64,000 nucleotides of DNA from Saccharopolyspora erythraea NRRL 2338 (GCF_000062885.1 NC_009142.1:8148806-8212805); one strand, 5' to 3'. Positions 1 to 8,469 are shown, counted from the first letter of the stretch. Program-made: numbers and translations. The notes: a model not told the origin generated them from the letters alone.

Positions 1-789
1 TTCCTCGGGCCGCCGCCGTTCGTCCTCGGCTGGGACGTCTCCGGCGTGGTCGAGGAGACCGGCACCGGCGTCACGCTCTTCAAGCCGGGCGACGAGGTGT
101 TCGGCATGCTGCCCTACCCGCACGGCGTCGGCTCCCACGCCGAGTACGTCACCGGGCCGGCGCGCGCGTTCGCGCGCAAGCCGTCGCAGCTCGACCACGT
201 GCAGGCGGCGGCGGTGCCGCTCGCGGCGCTGACCGCCTGGCAGGCCCTGGTCGACACCGCGCGGGTGCAGCCCGGCCAGCGGGTACTCGTCCACGCCGCC
301 GCGGGCGGTGTCGGGCACATGGCGGTGCAGATCGCCAAGGCCCGCGGCGCGCACGTCATCGGCACGGCCAGCGAGGGCAAGCACGAGTTCCTGCGCGCCA
401 TCGGCGCCGACGAGCTGGTCGACTACCGCGAGGCCGACTTCGCCGACGTCGTCCGGGACGTCGACGTCGTGCTCGACACCATCGCGGGCGACACCCGCAC
501 CCGGTCGCTGCGCACCCTGCGTCCCGGCGGCCTGCTGGTCTCGATCCTCCCGTACGGGAAGGACGAACTCGACGCCGAAGCGCAACGGCTCGGGGTCCGC
601 GCCGAACTGCTGCTCGTCGAGGCCGACCACGCCGGGATGAACGCGATCGCCGACCTGGTCGAGCAGGGCGCGCTGCGTCCCAGGGTCGAGGCGACGTTCA
701 CCATGCCCGAGATCCGCAAGGCGCACGAAGCCGGAGAAACCGGTCGCACGACCGGGAAACTGGTACTCGTGGTCCGCGACGACGTATAG
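1..789 (+). CDS. NADP-dependent zinc-type alcohol dehydrogenase / quinone oxidoreductase, 5' end outside the window
   Basis: The open frame runs from the first base of the window with no start codon needed, so about the first 45 residues of a typical 300-310 residue enzyme are missing. The visible part opens in the GroES-like fold (VLGWDVSGVVEE) and continues into a Rossmann domain with the dinucleotide loop AAAGGVGHMAVQIAK. This is the medium-chain dehydrogenase/reductase family, quinone oxidoreductase-like branch, which uses NADPH to reduce quinones or enones. No zinc-ligand cysteines are visible. Natural substrate unknown. It is followed after 2 nt by a methyltransferase gene, suggesting co-transcription. 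Confidence 0.85.
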   Translation, partial: FLGPPPFVLGWDVSGVVEETGTGVTLFKPGDEVFGMLPYPHGVGSHAEYVTGPARAFARKPSQLDHVQAAAVPLAALTAWQALVDTARVQPGQRVLVHAAAGGVGHMAVQIAKARGAHVIGTASEGKHEFLRAIGADELVDYREADFADVVRDVDVVLDTIAGDTRTRSLRTLRPGGLLVSILPYGKDELDAEAQRLGVRAELLLVEADHAGMNAIADLVEQGALRPRVEATFTMPEIRKAHEAGETGRTTGKLVLVVRDDV

Positions 790-791
790 CG

Positions 792-1448
792 TTGTCGCCC
801 GTGACCGAACCCTCGCACCTGACCATCACCAGGGCGGCTTACGACGCCATCGCCGTCGACTACGCCCAGCACTTCCGGGCCGAGCCGAGCAACGCGTTCG
901 GCCGGGCGATGCTCGGGGCGTTCGCCGAGCTGGTGCGGGGTTCGGGTCCGGTCGCCGACCTCGGTTGCGGGCCCGGCAACGTCACGGCCCACCTGCACTC
1001 GCTCGGGCTCGACGTCTTCGGCGTCGACCTGTCGCCCAAGACCGTCGAGAACGCGCGGCGGCTGCACCCGGACCTGCGGTTCGACGTGGGGTCGATGACC
1101 GAGCTGGCGCTGGCCGACGGCGCACTCGGCGGCATCGTCGCCTGGTACTCGGTCATCCACACCCCGCAGGAGCTGCTGCCGGAGTTGTTCGCCGAGTTCC
1201 ACCGGCTGCTGGCGCCGGGCGGCCACGTGCTGCTCGCGTTCCAGGTCGGCGACCAGCCGTTGCACCTGGCCGAGGCGTGGGGTCACCGGATCGGCCTGGA
1301 CTTCCGGCGGTTGTCCCCCGACCACATCACCGAACTGCTCGAACAGGCCGGATTCGCGGTGGCGGCCCGGCTGGTGCGCGAGCCCGACCCCGCCGAGGCG
1401 CCCGCCGAGCCGGTGCCGCAGGCGCACCTGCTGGCCCGGCGGTCGTAG
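792..1448 (+). CDS. class I SAM-dependent methyltransferase
   Basis: A 218-residue Rossmann methyltransferase. Motif I is VADLGCGPGNVTAHL (about residues 55-70), followed by the acidic loop FGVDLSPKTVE and the post-motif segment LLAPGGHVLLAFQVG. It resembles small-molecule methyltransferases of the UbiE/Methyltransf_11 type; the acceptor cannot be told from sequence. The TTG at 792 gives the longest frame, but the GTG at 801 is an equally reasonable start. The 2-nt gap to the upstream oxidoreductase suggests an operon. Confidence 0.82.
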   Translation: MSPVTEPSHLTITRAAYDAIAVDYAQHFRAEPSNAFGRAMLGAFAELVRGSGPVADLGCGPGNVTAHLHSLGLDVFGVDLSPKTVENARRLHPDLRFDVGSMTELALADGALGGIVAWYSVIHTPQELLPELFAEFHRLLAPGGHVLLAFQVGDQPLHLAEAWGHRIGLDFRRLSPDHITELLEQAGFAVAARLVREPDPAEAPAEPVPQAHLLARRS

Positions 1449-1471
1449 CGGGTCGGCCTGCCGGAGCGCCG

Positions 1472-2074
1472 CTACCGCAGGCGTCGTGCTCGCAGGACGA
1501 TGTCGTTGGTGTGCTGCGTGCCCGCGGGTGCCGGAGCGGTTCGTGGACGGGTTTCGTCGACCAGGACGGTCCAGCTGTCGTCGAGGAGCTCGGCGATGTC
1601 GTCGGGCTGGTAGTAGTCGCCGGGGTCGAAGCCGTGCTCGTTGTCCGGGGGCACGTCGGCCGGGTCGTGGCTGGCGAAGAGGAGGGTGCCGCCGGGTGCG
1701 ACGGCGGCCAGCAGGCCGCGGAGCGCGATGTGGTCCGGCTCGTGCCGGAGCGGGAAGTACTGCACGGACACCAGGTCGAACGCGTCGGCCGGTGGTGGCG
1801 TGGTGGTCAGATCGCCGTGCGTCCACGCCACGCGACCGGTGACGTCCGTACCGGCCGCGGCAGCGCGTCGCAGGGCGACGCGGGACACGTCGACCGCGGT
1901 GACCTGCCAGCCGCGCCGGGCCAGCCACAACGCGTCGGCGCCTTCACCGCAGCCCACGTCGAGCGCCTGCCCCGGCGGCGTGCCGGCGATCTCGGTGACG
2001 AGCACCCCGTTGGGGTTGCCGCTGAAGAGCTGGTCGCGGCCGCTGTACAGGTCGTCCCAGAACTGTGCGTCCAT
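1472..2074 (-). CDS. class I SAM-dependent methyltransferase, partner of the degraded FAD oxidoreductase
   Basis: A 200-residue methyltransferase with motif I QALDVGCGEGADALWLARR near residue 37 and the following acid in VTAVDVS. It lies 18 nt downstream of a broken NAD(P)/FAD oxidoreductase gene on the same strand, which is itself divergent from an XRE-cupin regulator. In many Actinobacteria this methyltransferase and this oxidoreductase are neighbours or one fused protein, so the gene probably survives from an intact three-gene module. Substrate unknown. Confidence 0.82.
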   Translation of the reverse strand: MDAQFWDDLYSGRDQLFSGNPNGVLVTEIAGTPPGQALDVGCGEGADALWLARRGWQVTAVDVSRVALRRAAAAGTDVTGRVAWTHGDLTTTPPPADAFDLVSVQYFPLRHEPDHIALRGLLAAVAPGGTLLFASHDPADVPPDNEHGFDPGDYYQPDDIAELLDDSWTVLVDETRPRTAPAPAGTQHTNDIVLRARRLR

Positions 2075-2092
2075 TTGTCCTTACCTCGCTGG

Positions 2093-2407
2093 TCAGTTGT
2101 TGTTGAGCAGGCCGTGGCGCCGGTCGCCGACGACCTGTGGGCAGATGCGGGCTTCCGACTCCGGTGAGAAGGGATCGCGCCGGGTCTCAACGGCGCGGCG
2201 GGTGTCCTCGGCGATCAGGTCGGCGTTGATCGCACTCGCCGCCGCGGAGCCGGACGCGGCTGCCGCGAGGACGTTCGCGGCGGGATCGGCGAGGTCGCCC
2301 GCGACCCGCACTCCAGCGCCCGGAGCGGGATCAGCTCGCCGGTGCACAGCCGGCCCACCACCGACGATCACCACGTCATACCGGCTGTTCCGGGACTCCT
2401 GGGTCAT
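2093..2407 (-). pseudogene. NAD(P)/FAD-dependent oxidoreductase (thioredoxin reductase-like) with most of the middle deleted
   Basis: The frame begins MTQESRNSRYDVVIVGGGPA, the N-terminal FAD-binding GxGxxG motif. It then jumps within a dozen residues to GVRVAGDLADPAANVLAAA and a following SAAASAINADLI, which is the C-terminal end of the same family (normally about 300 residues in total). Only 104 codons remain, so about 200 residues, including the NADP domain and redox centre, are gone. The frame stays open across the junction, so a short product could be made but cannot be an active enzyme. It is divergent from the XRE regulator and upstream of the methyltransferase. Confidence 0.7.
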
Positions 2408-2452
2408 CGCGACCACCTCCGGCACCAACCTGCCCCCGCCGAGGGTGAACCG

Positions 2453-2478
2453 GCAAAGTTCTTTGCTGGAAGTGCAAA
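2453..2478. promoter_or_regulatory. palindromic operator in the divergent region of the XRE regulator
   Basis: GCAAAG-TT-CTTTGC (2453-2466) is a perfect 6+6 inverted repeat. The same half-site recurs so that TTTGC (2462-2466) and GCAAA (2474-2478) form a second inverted pair. It lies 21 nt before the regulator ATG and 46 nt before the divergent oxidoreductase ATG, as expected for an autoregulatory operator. Confidence 0.5.
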
Positions 2479-2498
2479 ACGTTCGGCACAGTGGAGGT

Positions 2499-3083
2499 AT
2501 GAGCGACGAGTTCGACACCGTGCTCAGCGCCGTCGGCCCGCGACTCCGTGCGCTCCGCCGCCGCAGCGGCGCGACCCTGACCGCCCTGTCGGAGACCACC
2601 GGCATTCCGGTCAGCACGCTTTCCCGGCTGGAGTCCGGGCACCGCAAACCGGGCCTGGAACTGCTGCTGCCGCTGGCGAATGCGTACCAGGTGCCGCTCG
2701 ACGAACTCGTCGGCGCACCGGCCAGCGGCGATCCCCGGGTGCATCCCCGTCCGATCACCCGCAACGGCATGACCGTGATCCCGCTGACCCGCAAACCCGG
2801 TGGTTTGCAGGCGTTCAAGCAGATCCTCCCGGCCGGACCCACCGACGTCGAACCCGATCCCCGCTCGCACGAGGGCTATCACTGGCTGTACGTCCTCAAC
2901 GGGCGGCTGCGCCTGGTGCTCGGCGACCAGGACCTGGTCCTGACCGCCGGCGAGGTCGCCGAGTTCGACACCCACCTCCCGCACTGGTTCGGCAACGCCG
3001 GCACCCAGCCGGTCGAGTACCTGAGCATCCTCGGGCCGCAGGGCGAGCGCTTCCACATCAGAGCCCGCCCCCGACGCGCCTGA
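2499..3083 (+). CDS. XRE-family transcriptional regulator with C-terminal cupin domain
   Basis: A 194-residue protein. Residues about 8-65 form a helix-turn-helix (LRALRRRSGATLTALSETTG, then PVSTLSRLESGHRKP). Residues about 115-190 form a cupin barrel (GYHWLYVLNGRLRLVLG ... LPHWFGN). The ATG at 2499 is chosen because GTGGAGG lies just upstream and the fold starts there; the much longer open frame upstream is noise. Such regulators commonly sit opposite an FAD oxidoreductase plus methyltransferase pair, as here, and sense a small ligand through the cupin. A palindrome in the intergenic region is the probable operator. Confidence 0.9.
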   Translation: MSDEFDTVLSAVGPRLRALRRRSGATLTALSETTGIPVSTLSRLESGHRKPGLELLLPLANAYQVPLDELVGAPASGDPRVHPRPITRNGMTVIPLTRKPGGLQAFKQILPAGPTDVEPDPRSHEGYHWLYVLNGRLRLVLGDQDLVLTAGEVAEFDTHLPHWFGNAGTQPVEYLSILGPQGERFHIRARPRRA

Positions 3084-3153
3084 CCGATGCACCTTTCCCG
3101 CCGGGACAGCAAAATCGGTCGCATCGGCGTTCGGCGCGTACTACACAGGGCGG

Positions 3154-4155
3154 ATGGCCGATCCCCACCCGCTTCGTCCCATCACCGACGACGAGTTCGA
3201 AGCCTGGGCTCGGATGATCGCCGACACCTACGGCATGGACCGCTCCGACGCGGAGATCGTCAACCAGCGCGCGGCCACCGACCTGGATCGCACCATCGCC
3301 GCGTTCGACCAGGAAGTCCCTGTTGGAGGCGTTTCCCTCTATCCCCGGGTCCTGACCGTCCCCGGCGCACTCGTGCCCGTCGCGGGCGTCGCCTCGGTCG
3401 GCGTGGCTCCGACGCACCGGCGCCGTGGAATCCTCACCGCGATGATGCGTCGGCAGCTCGCCGACCTGCACGAGCAGGGCCGTGAACCGGTTGCCGTGCT
3501 ACGTCCTTCCGAAGCCGCGATCTACGGTCGCTACGGCTACGGCCCCGCCACGCAGGGGAACCGAATCCGTTGCGAGAAGCGCTCCATGTCCTTCCGCCCC
3601 GGCACGGGCTTCGGCGAGGGAACGGTCCGGCTGGTCGATCGTGCTCAGGCACGCCCGTTGATCGAGAAGGTCTACGACCAGGTCAGAGCGTCCTCGGTCG
3701 GTTGGCCGGACCGAGCCGACTGCCATTGGAACGTGCGTCTCTTCGACGAGGCATACGCACGCGGCGGCACGACCTCGCTGCGATTCGCCCTGCACCAGGA
3801 ACCGGACGGTCAGGCCACCGGCTATGTCTGCTACCGGCACAAAGGCGGACAGGACGCGCTGGGCAACGACAGCAGCGCGGTTCTGGTCGAGGAGCTGGCA
3901 GCGGTCTCGCGTTCCGCCTACGCCGCGCTGTGGCGCTTCCTCGCCGGTATCGACCTGGTGCGGTGGATCGAATACGAGGGCGCCGTGGACGAACCGTTGC
4001 CGCACATGCTGGCGGACCAGGTCCGGCGGGAGCCGGGTGAGGCTGCCGAAACTGGGGAGAAGATCCAGCCACTCGTCCCGGGTGCAGGACCACTCCCAGT
4101 CGAAGCTCCACTGCTCGGGTGCGCTGAACGCGCCTGCCCGCCTGAGCTGACGTAG
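3154..4155 (+). CDS. Eis-like GNAT N-acetyltransferase, C-terminally truncated
   Basis: The first 289 or so residues match the Eis architecture: an N-terminal GNAT domain with the acetyl-CoA loop GVAPTHRRRGILTAMMRR, the segment LRPSEAAIYGRYGYG, and a second GNAT-like domain ending at EPLPHMLADQ. Eis proteins are about 400 residues and finish with an SCP2-like domain that supplies the C-terminal carboxylate. Here that domain is missing; the last 44 codons read through a foreign antisense methyltransferase fragment before stopping. Eis enzymes acetylate amines on peptides or aminoglycosides; without the third domain, activity is doubtful. Confidence 0.75.
   Translation: MADPHPLRPITDDEFEAWARMIADTYGMDRSDAEIVNQRAATDLDRTIAAFDQEVPVGGVSLYPRVLTVPGALVPVAGVASVGVAPTHRRRGILTAMMRRQLADLHEQGREPVAVLRPSEAAIYGRYGYGPATQGNRIRCEKRSMSFRPGTGFGEGTVRLVDRAQARPLIEKVYDQVRASSVGWPDRADCHWNVRLFDEAYARGGTTSLRFALHQEPDGQATGYVCYRHKGGQDALGNDSSAVLVEELAAVSRSAYAALWRFLAGIDLVRWIEYEGAVDEPLPHMLADQVRREPGEAAETGEKIQPLVPGAGPLPVEAPLLGCAERACPPELT
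4021..4128 (-). pseudogene. fragment of a class I methyltransferase C-terminal region
   Basis: Read on the minus strand, this stretch gives FSAPEQWSFDWEWSCTRDEW followed by LDLLPSFGSLTRLPPD. I recognise this as the conserved 'ty-TRDEWLD-lPTfgghtRLPP' block near the C-terminus of one SAM methyltransferase family. Neither end continues: at 4021 it meets the truncated acetyltransferase and above 4128 it meets the metallo-beta-lactamase remnant. It is a relic of 36 codons trapped between two other broken genes. Confidence 0.55.
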
Positions 4156-4604
4156 ACCGTGGGCAGATCCTCGGCGGTCAGGACGAAGCCGACGACCTCC
4201 CCGGTGATCGCTTCGACCTCCTCGCGCGGTCCGGGGCCGTGGAGGGCGGGCACGCCGGTGACGGTGAGCGTGCCGCCGTCGGGGCGGTCCAGCTCGATCG
4301 ACTCCCAGTCGGCCAGTCCCCTGGCCCGCTCGCCCAGGCGGCGCCCGCCGCCGGGCGTGGTGAGGGTGAGCGGGACGTCGGCGAGCAGCGCGCGTCCGGA
4401 GTGGTCGAGGTTGTCGGCGTGCTCGTCGTGGGAAAGCAGGACCACGTCGACACGGCCCAGGTCGGCGGGGGTGCCGTCGGCAGGGGCGGTCTTGGTCAGG
4501 ACGGCGCCGCTGGGCGTCGGGTAGTCGCCGGGGGCGTCGAAGGTCGGGTCGGTCAGGAACCGCAGGCCGCCGTACTCGAAGAGGGCGGTCGGGCCGCCGA
4601 ACAG
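4147..4604 (-). pseudogene. MBL-fold metal-dependent hydrolase remnant, both ends missing
   Basis: The minus-strand frame reads GGPTALFEYGGLRFLTDPTF, then VVLLSHDEHADNLDHSGRAL and GFVLTAEDLPTVYVS. This is the metallo-beta-lactamase fold with the zinc motif present as SHDEHADN (usual HxHxDH, here HDEHAD). The start methionine region and everything after the strand ending TVYVS (about 90 residues with further zinc ligands) are absent. Limits are approximate because the frame stays open into noise on both sides. Confidence 0.65.
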
Positions 4605-4643
4605 TGGCTCGTCGACCGCGGCCTCGCTCCCGTCGACACCGGC

Positions 4644-5057
4644 ATGATGGAGATGTGCGCCACCCTGTTGCGCTCCCTGCGCGAGCAGGTCCGGGCCCTC
4701 CTCGCCGCCCACACCGCCGGCCGGCCCGCCCCCGACGGGGCGCTGGCCGCCGTCAACGACGCGCTCACCCGCGCCCCCGCGGCCTCCCTGCTCCGCTGGG
4801 ACCCGGCCCGCGGCCTCTACCGCGAGACCGCCCACCCCACCACGCAGATCGTCGAGCACGCCCTGGCCGTGCTCGCCGCCGACACCGCGGACCTGCTCAC
4901 GAGCCCCGACGCCGAACGCCTCACCGCCTGCGCCTCCACCCCCTGCAGCCGCTACCTGCTGCGCACCGGACGCCGCCACTGGTGCTCCACTCGCTGCGGT
5001 GACCGCGCCCGCGCCGCCCGCGCCTACGCCCGCCGCACCCAGGCCACAACGAGCTGA
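4644..5057 (+). pseudogene. CGNR zinc-finger protein (ABATE family) lacking its N-terminal part
   Basis: 137 residues from the first usable ATG. The C-terminal zinc finger is intact: CASTPCSRYLLRTG, then HWCSTRCGDRARAARAYARR (CGDR in place of the eponymous CGNR). The helical LREQVRALLAAHTAGRPAP segment is also family-like. Full proteins are about 180-200 residues and begin with a FDFVNTL-type strand that is missing here. The likely break is around 4640-4665, next to the metallo-hydrolase remnant. It could still be translated and bind DNA or RNA; function of the family is unproven. Confidence 0.6.
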
Positions 5058-5176
5058 ACGGACAGCCGAAACCCGGCAGCCGTTCTGCAGGTCTCGAATT
5101 CGTGGCACTTCTTCGCGAGTTGTGGCCGTGCGACTGGTCGGCTGTGCCTGCGTCCGTGCTGATCTAATGTGCCGCC

Positions 5177-5665
5177 ATGGCGCTCAACCTCCGGCCGCTC
5201 GCGCTCGACGACGTCGCTGCCGTGCACGACTGGGCCCGCTTGCCGGAGTCGTGCCGCTTCCAGGCGTGGGGACCCAACACTTACGACCAGACGCGGGCAT
5301 ATGTGCGGGCCGCGGTCGCGGCACCTCCGAACCGGCTGGTGTTCGGGGTCCTCGTCGACGGCGACGTTGTGGGCACTGCCGAACTGAAGCTGCACGGCCC
5401 GAGCACCGGCGAGATCGCGTACGCGGTGCATCCACGGCTGTGGGGCAAGGGCATAGCTACGGCTGCGGCGCGAGAGCTGTTGCGCATGGGCTTCGGCGAG
5501 CACGGGCGGCACCGCATGTTCGGCACCTGCGACCCGCGCAACCTCGCCTCGGCGGCGGTGTTGCGCAAGATCGGCATGCGGTACGAGGGCCGGATGCGGG
5601 GTACGGCGTACGTTCGCGATGGCTGGCGCGATTCGGACCTGTACGCGATCCTCGCCGACGACTGA
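5177..5665 (+). CDS. GNAT-family N-acetyltransferase (RimJ/RimL type)
   Basis: A complete 162-residue GNAT protein of the Acetyltransf_3 group. The acetyl-CoA loop is VHPRLWGKGIATAAARELLR, followed by the family signature RMFGTCDPRNLASAAVLRKI and GMRYEGRMRG. Such enzymes acetylate N-terminal or small-molecule amines; the substrate is unknown. It is the first intact gene to the right of the decayed patch, with 119 nt of apparently empty sequence before it. Confidence 0.85.
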   Translation: MALNLRPLALDDVAAVHDWARLPESCRFQAWGPNTYDQTRAYVRAAVAAPPNRLVFGVLVDGDVVGTAELKLHGPSTGEIAYAVHPRLWGKGIATAAARELLRMGFGEHGRHRMFGTCDPRNLASAAVLRKIGMRYEGRMRGTAYVRDGWRDSDLYAILADD

Positions 5666-5701
5666 TCCCCGGCTGCACCGATCCCCCGGCAGCGCCCGAC
5701 G

Positions 5702-7096
5702 CTATTCCTGGGCCATGTCCACGAAACGGCTGTAGTGCAGCTGGTGGGCCACGGTGATGGTCGACGTCGGACCGGCGCGGTGCTTGGCCAGGATCAGGTC
5801 CGCCTCGCCCATGCGCGGGTCGTCGCGCTCGAAGGCGTCGGGGCGGTGGATCAGTATGACCATGTCGGCGTCCTGCTCCAGCGAACCCGACTCGCGCAGG
5901 TCCGAAAGCTGCGGCTTCTTGTCCGTGCGCTGTTCGGGACCTCGGTTGAGCTGCGAGATCGCCACCACCGGCACCTCGAGCTCCTTGGCCAGCAGCTTGA
6001 GGTTACGCGAGAACTCCGAGACCTCCTGCTGACGCGACTCGACGCGCTTGCCCGAGGTCATCAGCTGCATGTAGTCGACCACGATGAGCTGGATGTCGTT
6101 GCGCTGCTTGAGCCTGCGGGCCTTCGCGCGGATCTCCATCATCGTCAGGTTCGGCGAGTCGTCGACGAACAGCGGCGCCTCGCTGATCTCGCTCATCCGC
6201 CGCGCCAGCCGCGTCCAGTCGTCGTCGGTCATCCGGCCGCCGCGCATGTCGCCGAGCCGGATCCGGGCCTCTGCCGAGAGCATTCGCATCACGATCTCGG
6301 TCTTGCCCATCTCCAGGGAGAAGATGACGCTGGCCAGGCCGTGCTTGATCGACGCCGACCGGGCGAAGTCCAGTCCAAGCGTCGACTTGCCCACACCGGG
6401 TCGAGCCGCGACGATGATCATCTGGCCCGGGTGCAGGCCGTTCGTGACGGCGTCGAGGTCGGTGAAGCCGGTCGGGATGCCCAGGGACTCGCCGCCGCGG
6501 GAGGCGATGGCGTCGATCTCGTCCATGGTGGGCTGCAGGAGGTCCTCGAGGGCGGCGTAGTCCTCGCTTGTCCTGCGCTCGGTGACGTCGTAGATCGCGG
6601 CCTGCGCGCGGTCGACGACCTCCTCGATCGGCGAGCCCTCCGAACCGTGGTAGCCGAGCTGCACGATGCGCGTGCCGGCCTCGACCAGCCGACGCAGCAA
6701 CGCCTTCTCGGCGACGATCTCGGCGTAGTAGCCCGCGTTCGCTGCGGTCGGCACCGTCGCGATGAGGGTGTGCATGTACGGGGCGCCGCCGACGCGCAGC
6801 AGTTCCTGCCTGCGGTCGAGCTCGGCGGAGACGGTGATCGCGTCGGCGGGCTCACCGCGCCCGTACAGGTCGAGGACGCAGTCGTAGATGGCCTGGTGGG
6901 CCGGCCGGTAGAAGTCGTTGGGCCGCAGCACTTCCACGACGTCGGCGATGGCGTCCTTGCTCAGCATCATGCCGCCGAGGACGGACTGCTCGGCGGCGAT
7001 GTCCTGCGGGGGCTGACGTTCGAACGACCCGTCGTAGTTCGCGGATCCGCCGCCGCCGGGGGAAGGTTCGGCTCCTCGTTCGTCGGCCAACGTCAC
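5702..7096 (-). CDS. dnaB: replicative DNA helicase DnaB, intein-free
   Basis: 464 residues. The N-terminal DnaG-interacting domain (PPQDIAAEQSVLGGMMLSKD) is followed by the RecA-like helicase core with Walker A ARPGVGKST (about residues 231-239), Walker B LIVVDYMQLM and ISQLNRGPEQRTDKKPQLSD. The hexamer unwinds the fork ahead of polymerase. M. tuberculosis DnaB carries inteins; here the core is uninterrupted. GTG at 7096 is preferred (AGGAGG 12 nt upstream). It ends the conserved run rpsF-ssb-rpsR-rplI-dnaB but is separated from rplI by about 600 nt and so probably has its own promoter. Confidence 0.96.
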   Translation of the reverse strand: MTLADERGAEPSPGGGGSANYDGSFERQPPQDIAAEQSVLGGMMLSKDAIADVVEVLRPNDFYRPAHQAIYDCVLDLYGRGEPADAITVSAELDRRQELLRVGGAPYMHTLIATVPTAANAGYYAEIVAEKALLRRLVEAGTRIVQLGYHGSEGSPIEEVVDRAQAAIYDVTERRTSEDYAALEDLLQPTMDEIDAIASRGGESLGIPTGFTDLDAVTNGLHPGQMIIVAARPGVGKSTLGLDFARSASIKHGLASVIFSLEMGKTEIVMRMLSAEARIRLGDMRGGRMTDDDWTRLARRMSEISEAPLFVDDSPNLTMMEIRAKARRLKQRNDIQLIVVDYMQLMTSGKRVESRQQEVSEFSRNLKLLAKELEVPVVAISQLNRGPEQRTDKKPQLSDLRESGSLEQDADMVILIHRPDAFERDDPRMGEADLILAKHRAGPTSTITVAHQLHYSRFVDMAQE

Positions 7097-7310
7097 CGGT
7101 ACCTGACACCTCCTCGAGGACCACCGCGCCGGGCGCGACGCGATGAGGCGACCTGTGCGCACGACAGGTCATGTGCCCGGGCACGACGCCGATGCCGACC
7201 CGTGCAGCCGTCGGACGCAGTCTGGCGCGCGAGCGCTCAAGATCACTCGCAGTTGCGACACCACACGCGCGGAGAAGCTAGATCGCCCGCTTGGAGCAGG
7301 CAAGCCGAGC

Positions 7311-7407
7311 TGTGGACAAACCCCGGGACAACCTGTGGACAGCTTGTGGAAGCCTGGGGACAACTGTCCCCCAGGCTGCTGGACCGCTGGGGACAACCTG
7401 GGGACAA
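7311..7407. promoter_or_regulatory. cluster of DnaA-box-like 9-mers upstream of dnaB
   Basis: One exact actinobacterial DnaA box, TGTGGACAA (7311-7319), is followed by TGTGGACAG (7334-7342) and three copies of TGGGGACAA (7355-7363, 7388-7396, 7399-7407), each one base off consensus and all in one orientation. The third box sits in a near-perfect inverted repeat, AGCCTGGGGACA / TGTCCCCCAGGCT (7351-7377). The rest of the 610-nt gap between dnaB and rplI shows no gene. Confidence 0.5.
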
Positions 7408-7634
7408 CCGGTCAAGATCGACCAGAAACCCCAGCTCAGCGGGTGTGTGCAAGCTGTGGAAGAAATCCGGGGAAAACTCTCGGCGTGTCGCGAGCGAGCT
7501 CGTTCTTCGGCGTGTCGGAACGCGATACGTCTACCAGGTCGGGAGTGACCAGGACTACGTCATCAGGGTGACGACGCCCCCGTATGGATCAAGAAGGACC
7601 AGAACGGGGGCGCCATCCGCGAAACCCGGCGGGG

Positions 7635-7664
7635 TGCCGGTCCGGTCGAGCCCGGGGACCGGCA
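7635..7664 (-). terminator. possible terminator after rplI
   Basis: TGCCGGTCC (7635-7643) pairs with GGACCGGCA (7656-7664) across a 12-nt loop, 43 nt after the rplI stop. A second GC-rich hairpin, CGCCCCCGT / ACGGGGGCG, lies at 7575-7612. Neither has a clear U-run. Confidence 0.35.
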
Positions 7665-7706
7665 TCATCCGCTCGATCGCCGCCGACGACGGCCGGCGGC
7701 GTCCGT

Positions 7707-8159
7707 TCAGCTCGCGGCGGAGATCTGAACGCTGACCGACGCCTTGACGTCGGGGTGCAGGCGCACGTCGACGGCGTGCTTGCCCAGGGACTTGATGTGC
7801 CCGCGGGTGTCGACCGAGCGCTTGTCCAGGTTCGGGCCACCGGCCTTGCGCACCGCGGAGACGATGTCGGCGGCGGTGATCGAACCGAACAGCTTGCCCT
7901 GCTTGGAGACCTTGGCGGTCAGCGTGACCGCGCCCAGGCCCTGCAGCTGCTGCTTGAGCTCCTGGGCGTGCTCCAGGTTGCGGACCCGCTTGGCCTCCTG
8001 GGTGCGGCGGATCGTCTCGACCTGCTTCTGCGCACCCTTGGTGGCCACGATCGCCAGGCCGCGGGGCAGCAGCAGGTTGCGGGCGTAGCCGTCCTTGACC
8101 TCGACGATGTCGCCGGACTCGCCGAGGCCGGTCACGTCAGCGGTGAGGATGATCTTCAC
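7707..8159 (-). CDS. rplI: 50S ribosomal protein L9
   Basis: 150 residues, the usual length. The N-terminal 23S rRNA-binding fold reads [20 protein letters not shown] and [15 protein letters not shown], the L9 signature, followed by the long connecting helix and the C-terminal domain (VSVQI at the end). GTG at 8159 is chosen since GGAAGGAG lies at proper spacing and L9 proteins begin MK(I/V)IL. Third gene of the rpsF-ssb-rpsR-rplI operon. Confidence 0.96.
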   Translation of the reverse strand: MKIILTADVTGLGESGDIVEVKDGYARNLLLPRGLAIVATKGAQKQVETIRRTQEAKRVRNLEHAQELKQQLQGLGAVTLTAKVSKQGKLFGSITAADIVSAVRKAGGPNLDKRSVDTRGHIKSLGKHAVDVRLHPDVKASVSVQISAAS

Positions 8160-8179
8160 GACGTGTCTCCTTCCAGCGA

Positions 8180-8419
8180 TCAGCGAGCGGTCGAGGTGTA
8201 GGGCAGCAGCGCCATCTCGCGGGCGTTCTTCACCGCGATGGCGACGTCGCGCTGGTGCTGGCTGCAGTTGCCGGTCACGCGACGGGCACGGATCTTGCCG
8301 CGGTCGGAGATGTACTTCCGCAGCAGCGTCGTGTCCTTGTAGTCGATGCTCTGCGCGGCCTTGTCCTTGCAGAACACGCAGACCTTCTTCTTCGGCTTGC
8401 GCACGGGCGCCTTGGCCAT
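8180..8419 (-). CDS. rpsR: 30S ribosomal protein S18
   Basis: 79 residues beginning [20 protein letters not shown]. The core [20 protein letters not shown] and the segment [20 protein letters not shown] are diagnostic of S18, which binds S6 on the 30S platform. It carries CVFC plus a further Cys in GNCS, so it looks like the zinc-binding (C+) form rather than the zinc-independent paralogue some Actinobacteria also have. AGGAGG precedes the ATG. Sits between ssb and rplI. Confidence 0.96.
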   Translation of the reverse strand: MAKAPVRKPKKKVCVFCKDKAAQSIDYKDTTLLRKYISDRGKIRARRVTGNCSQHQRDVAIAVKNAREMALLPYTSTAR

Positions 8420-8469
8420 CGGTCTTCCTCCTGAGCGAAAACTTCTGTCTTTGGTGCGGGGTGGCGCCG

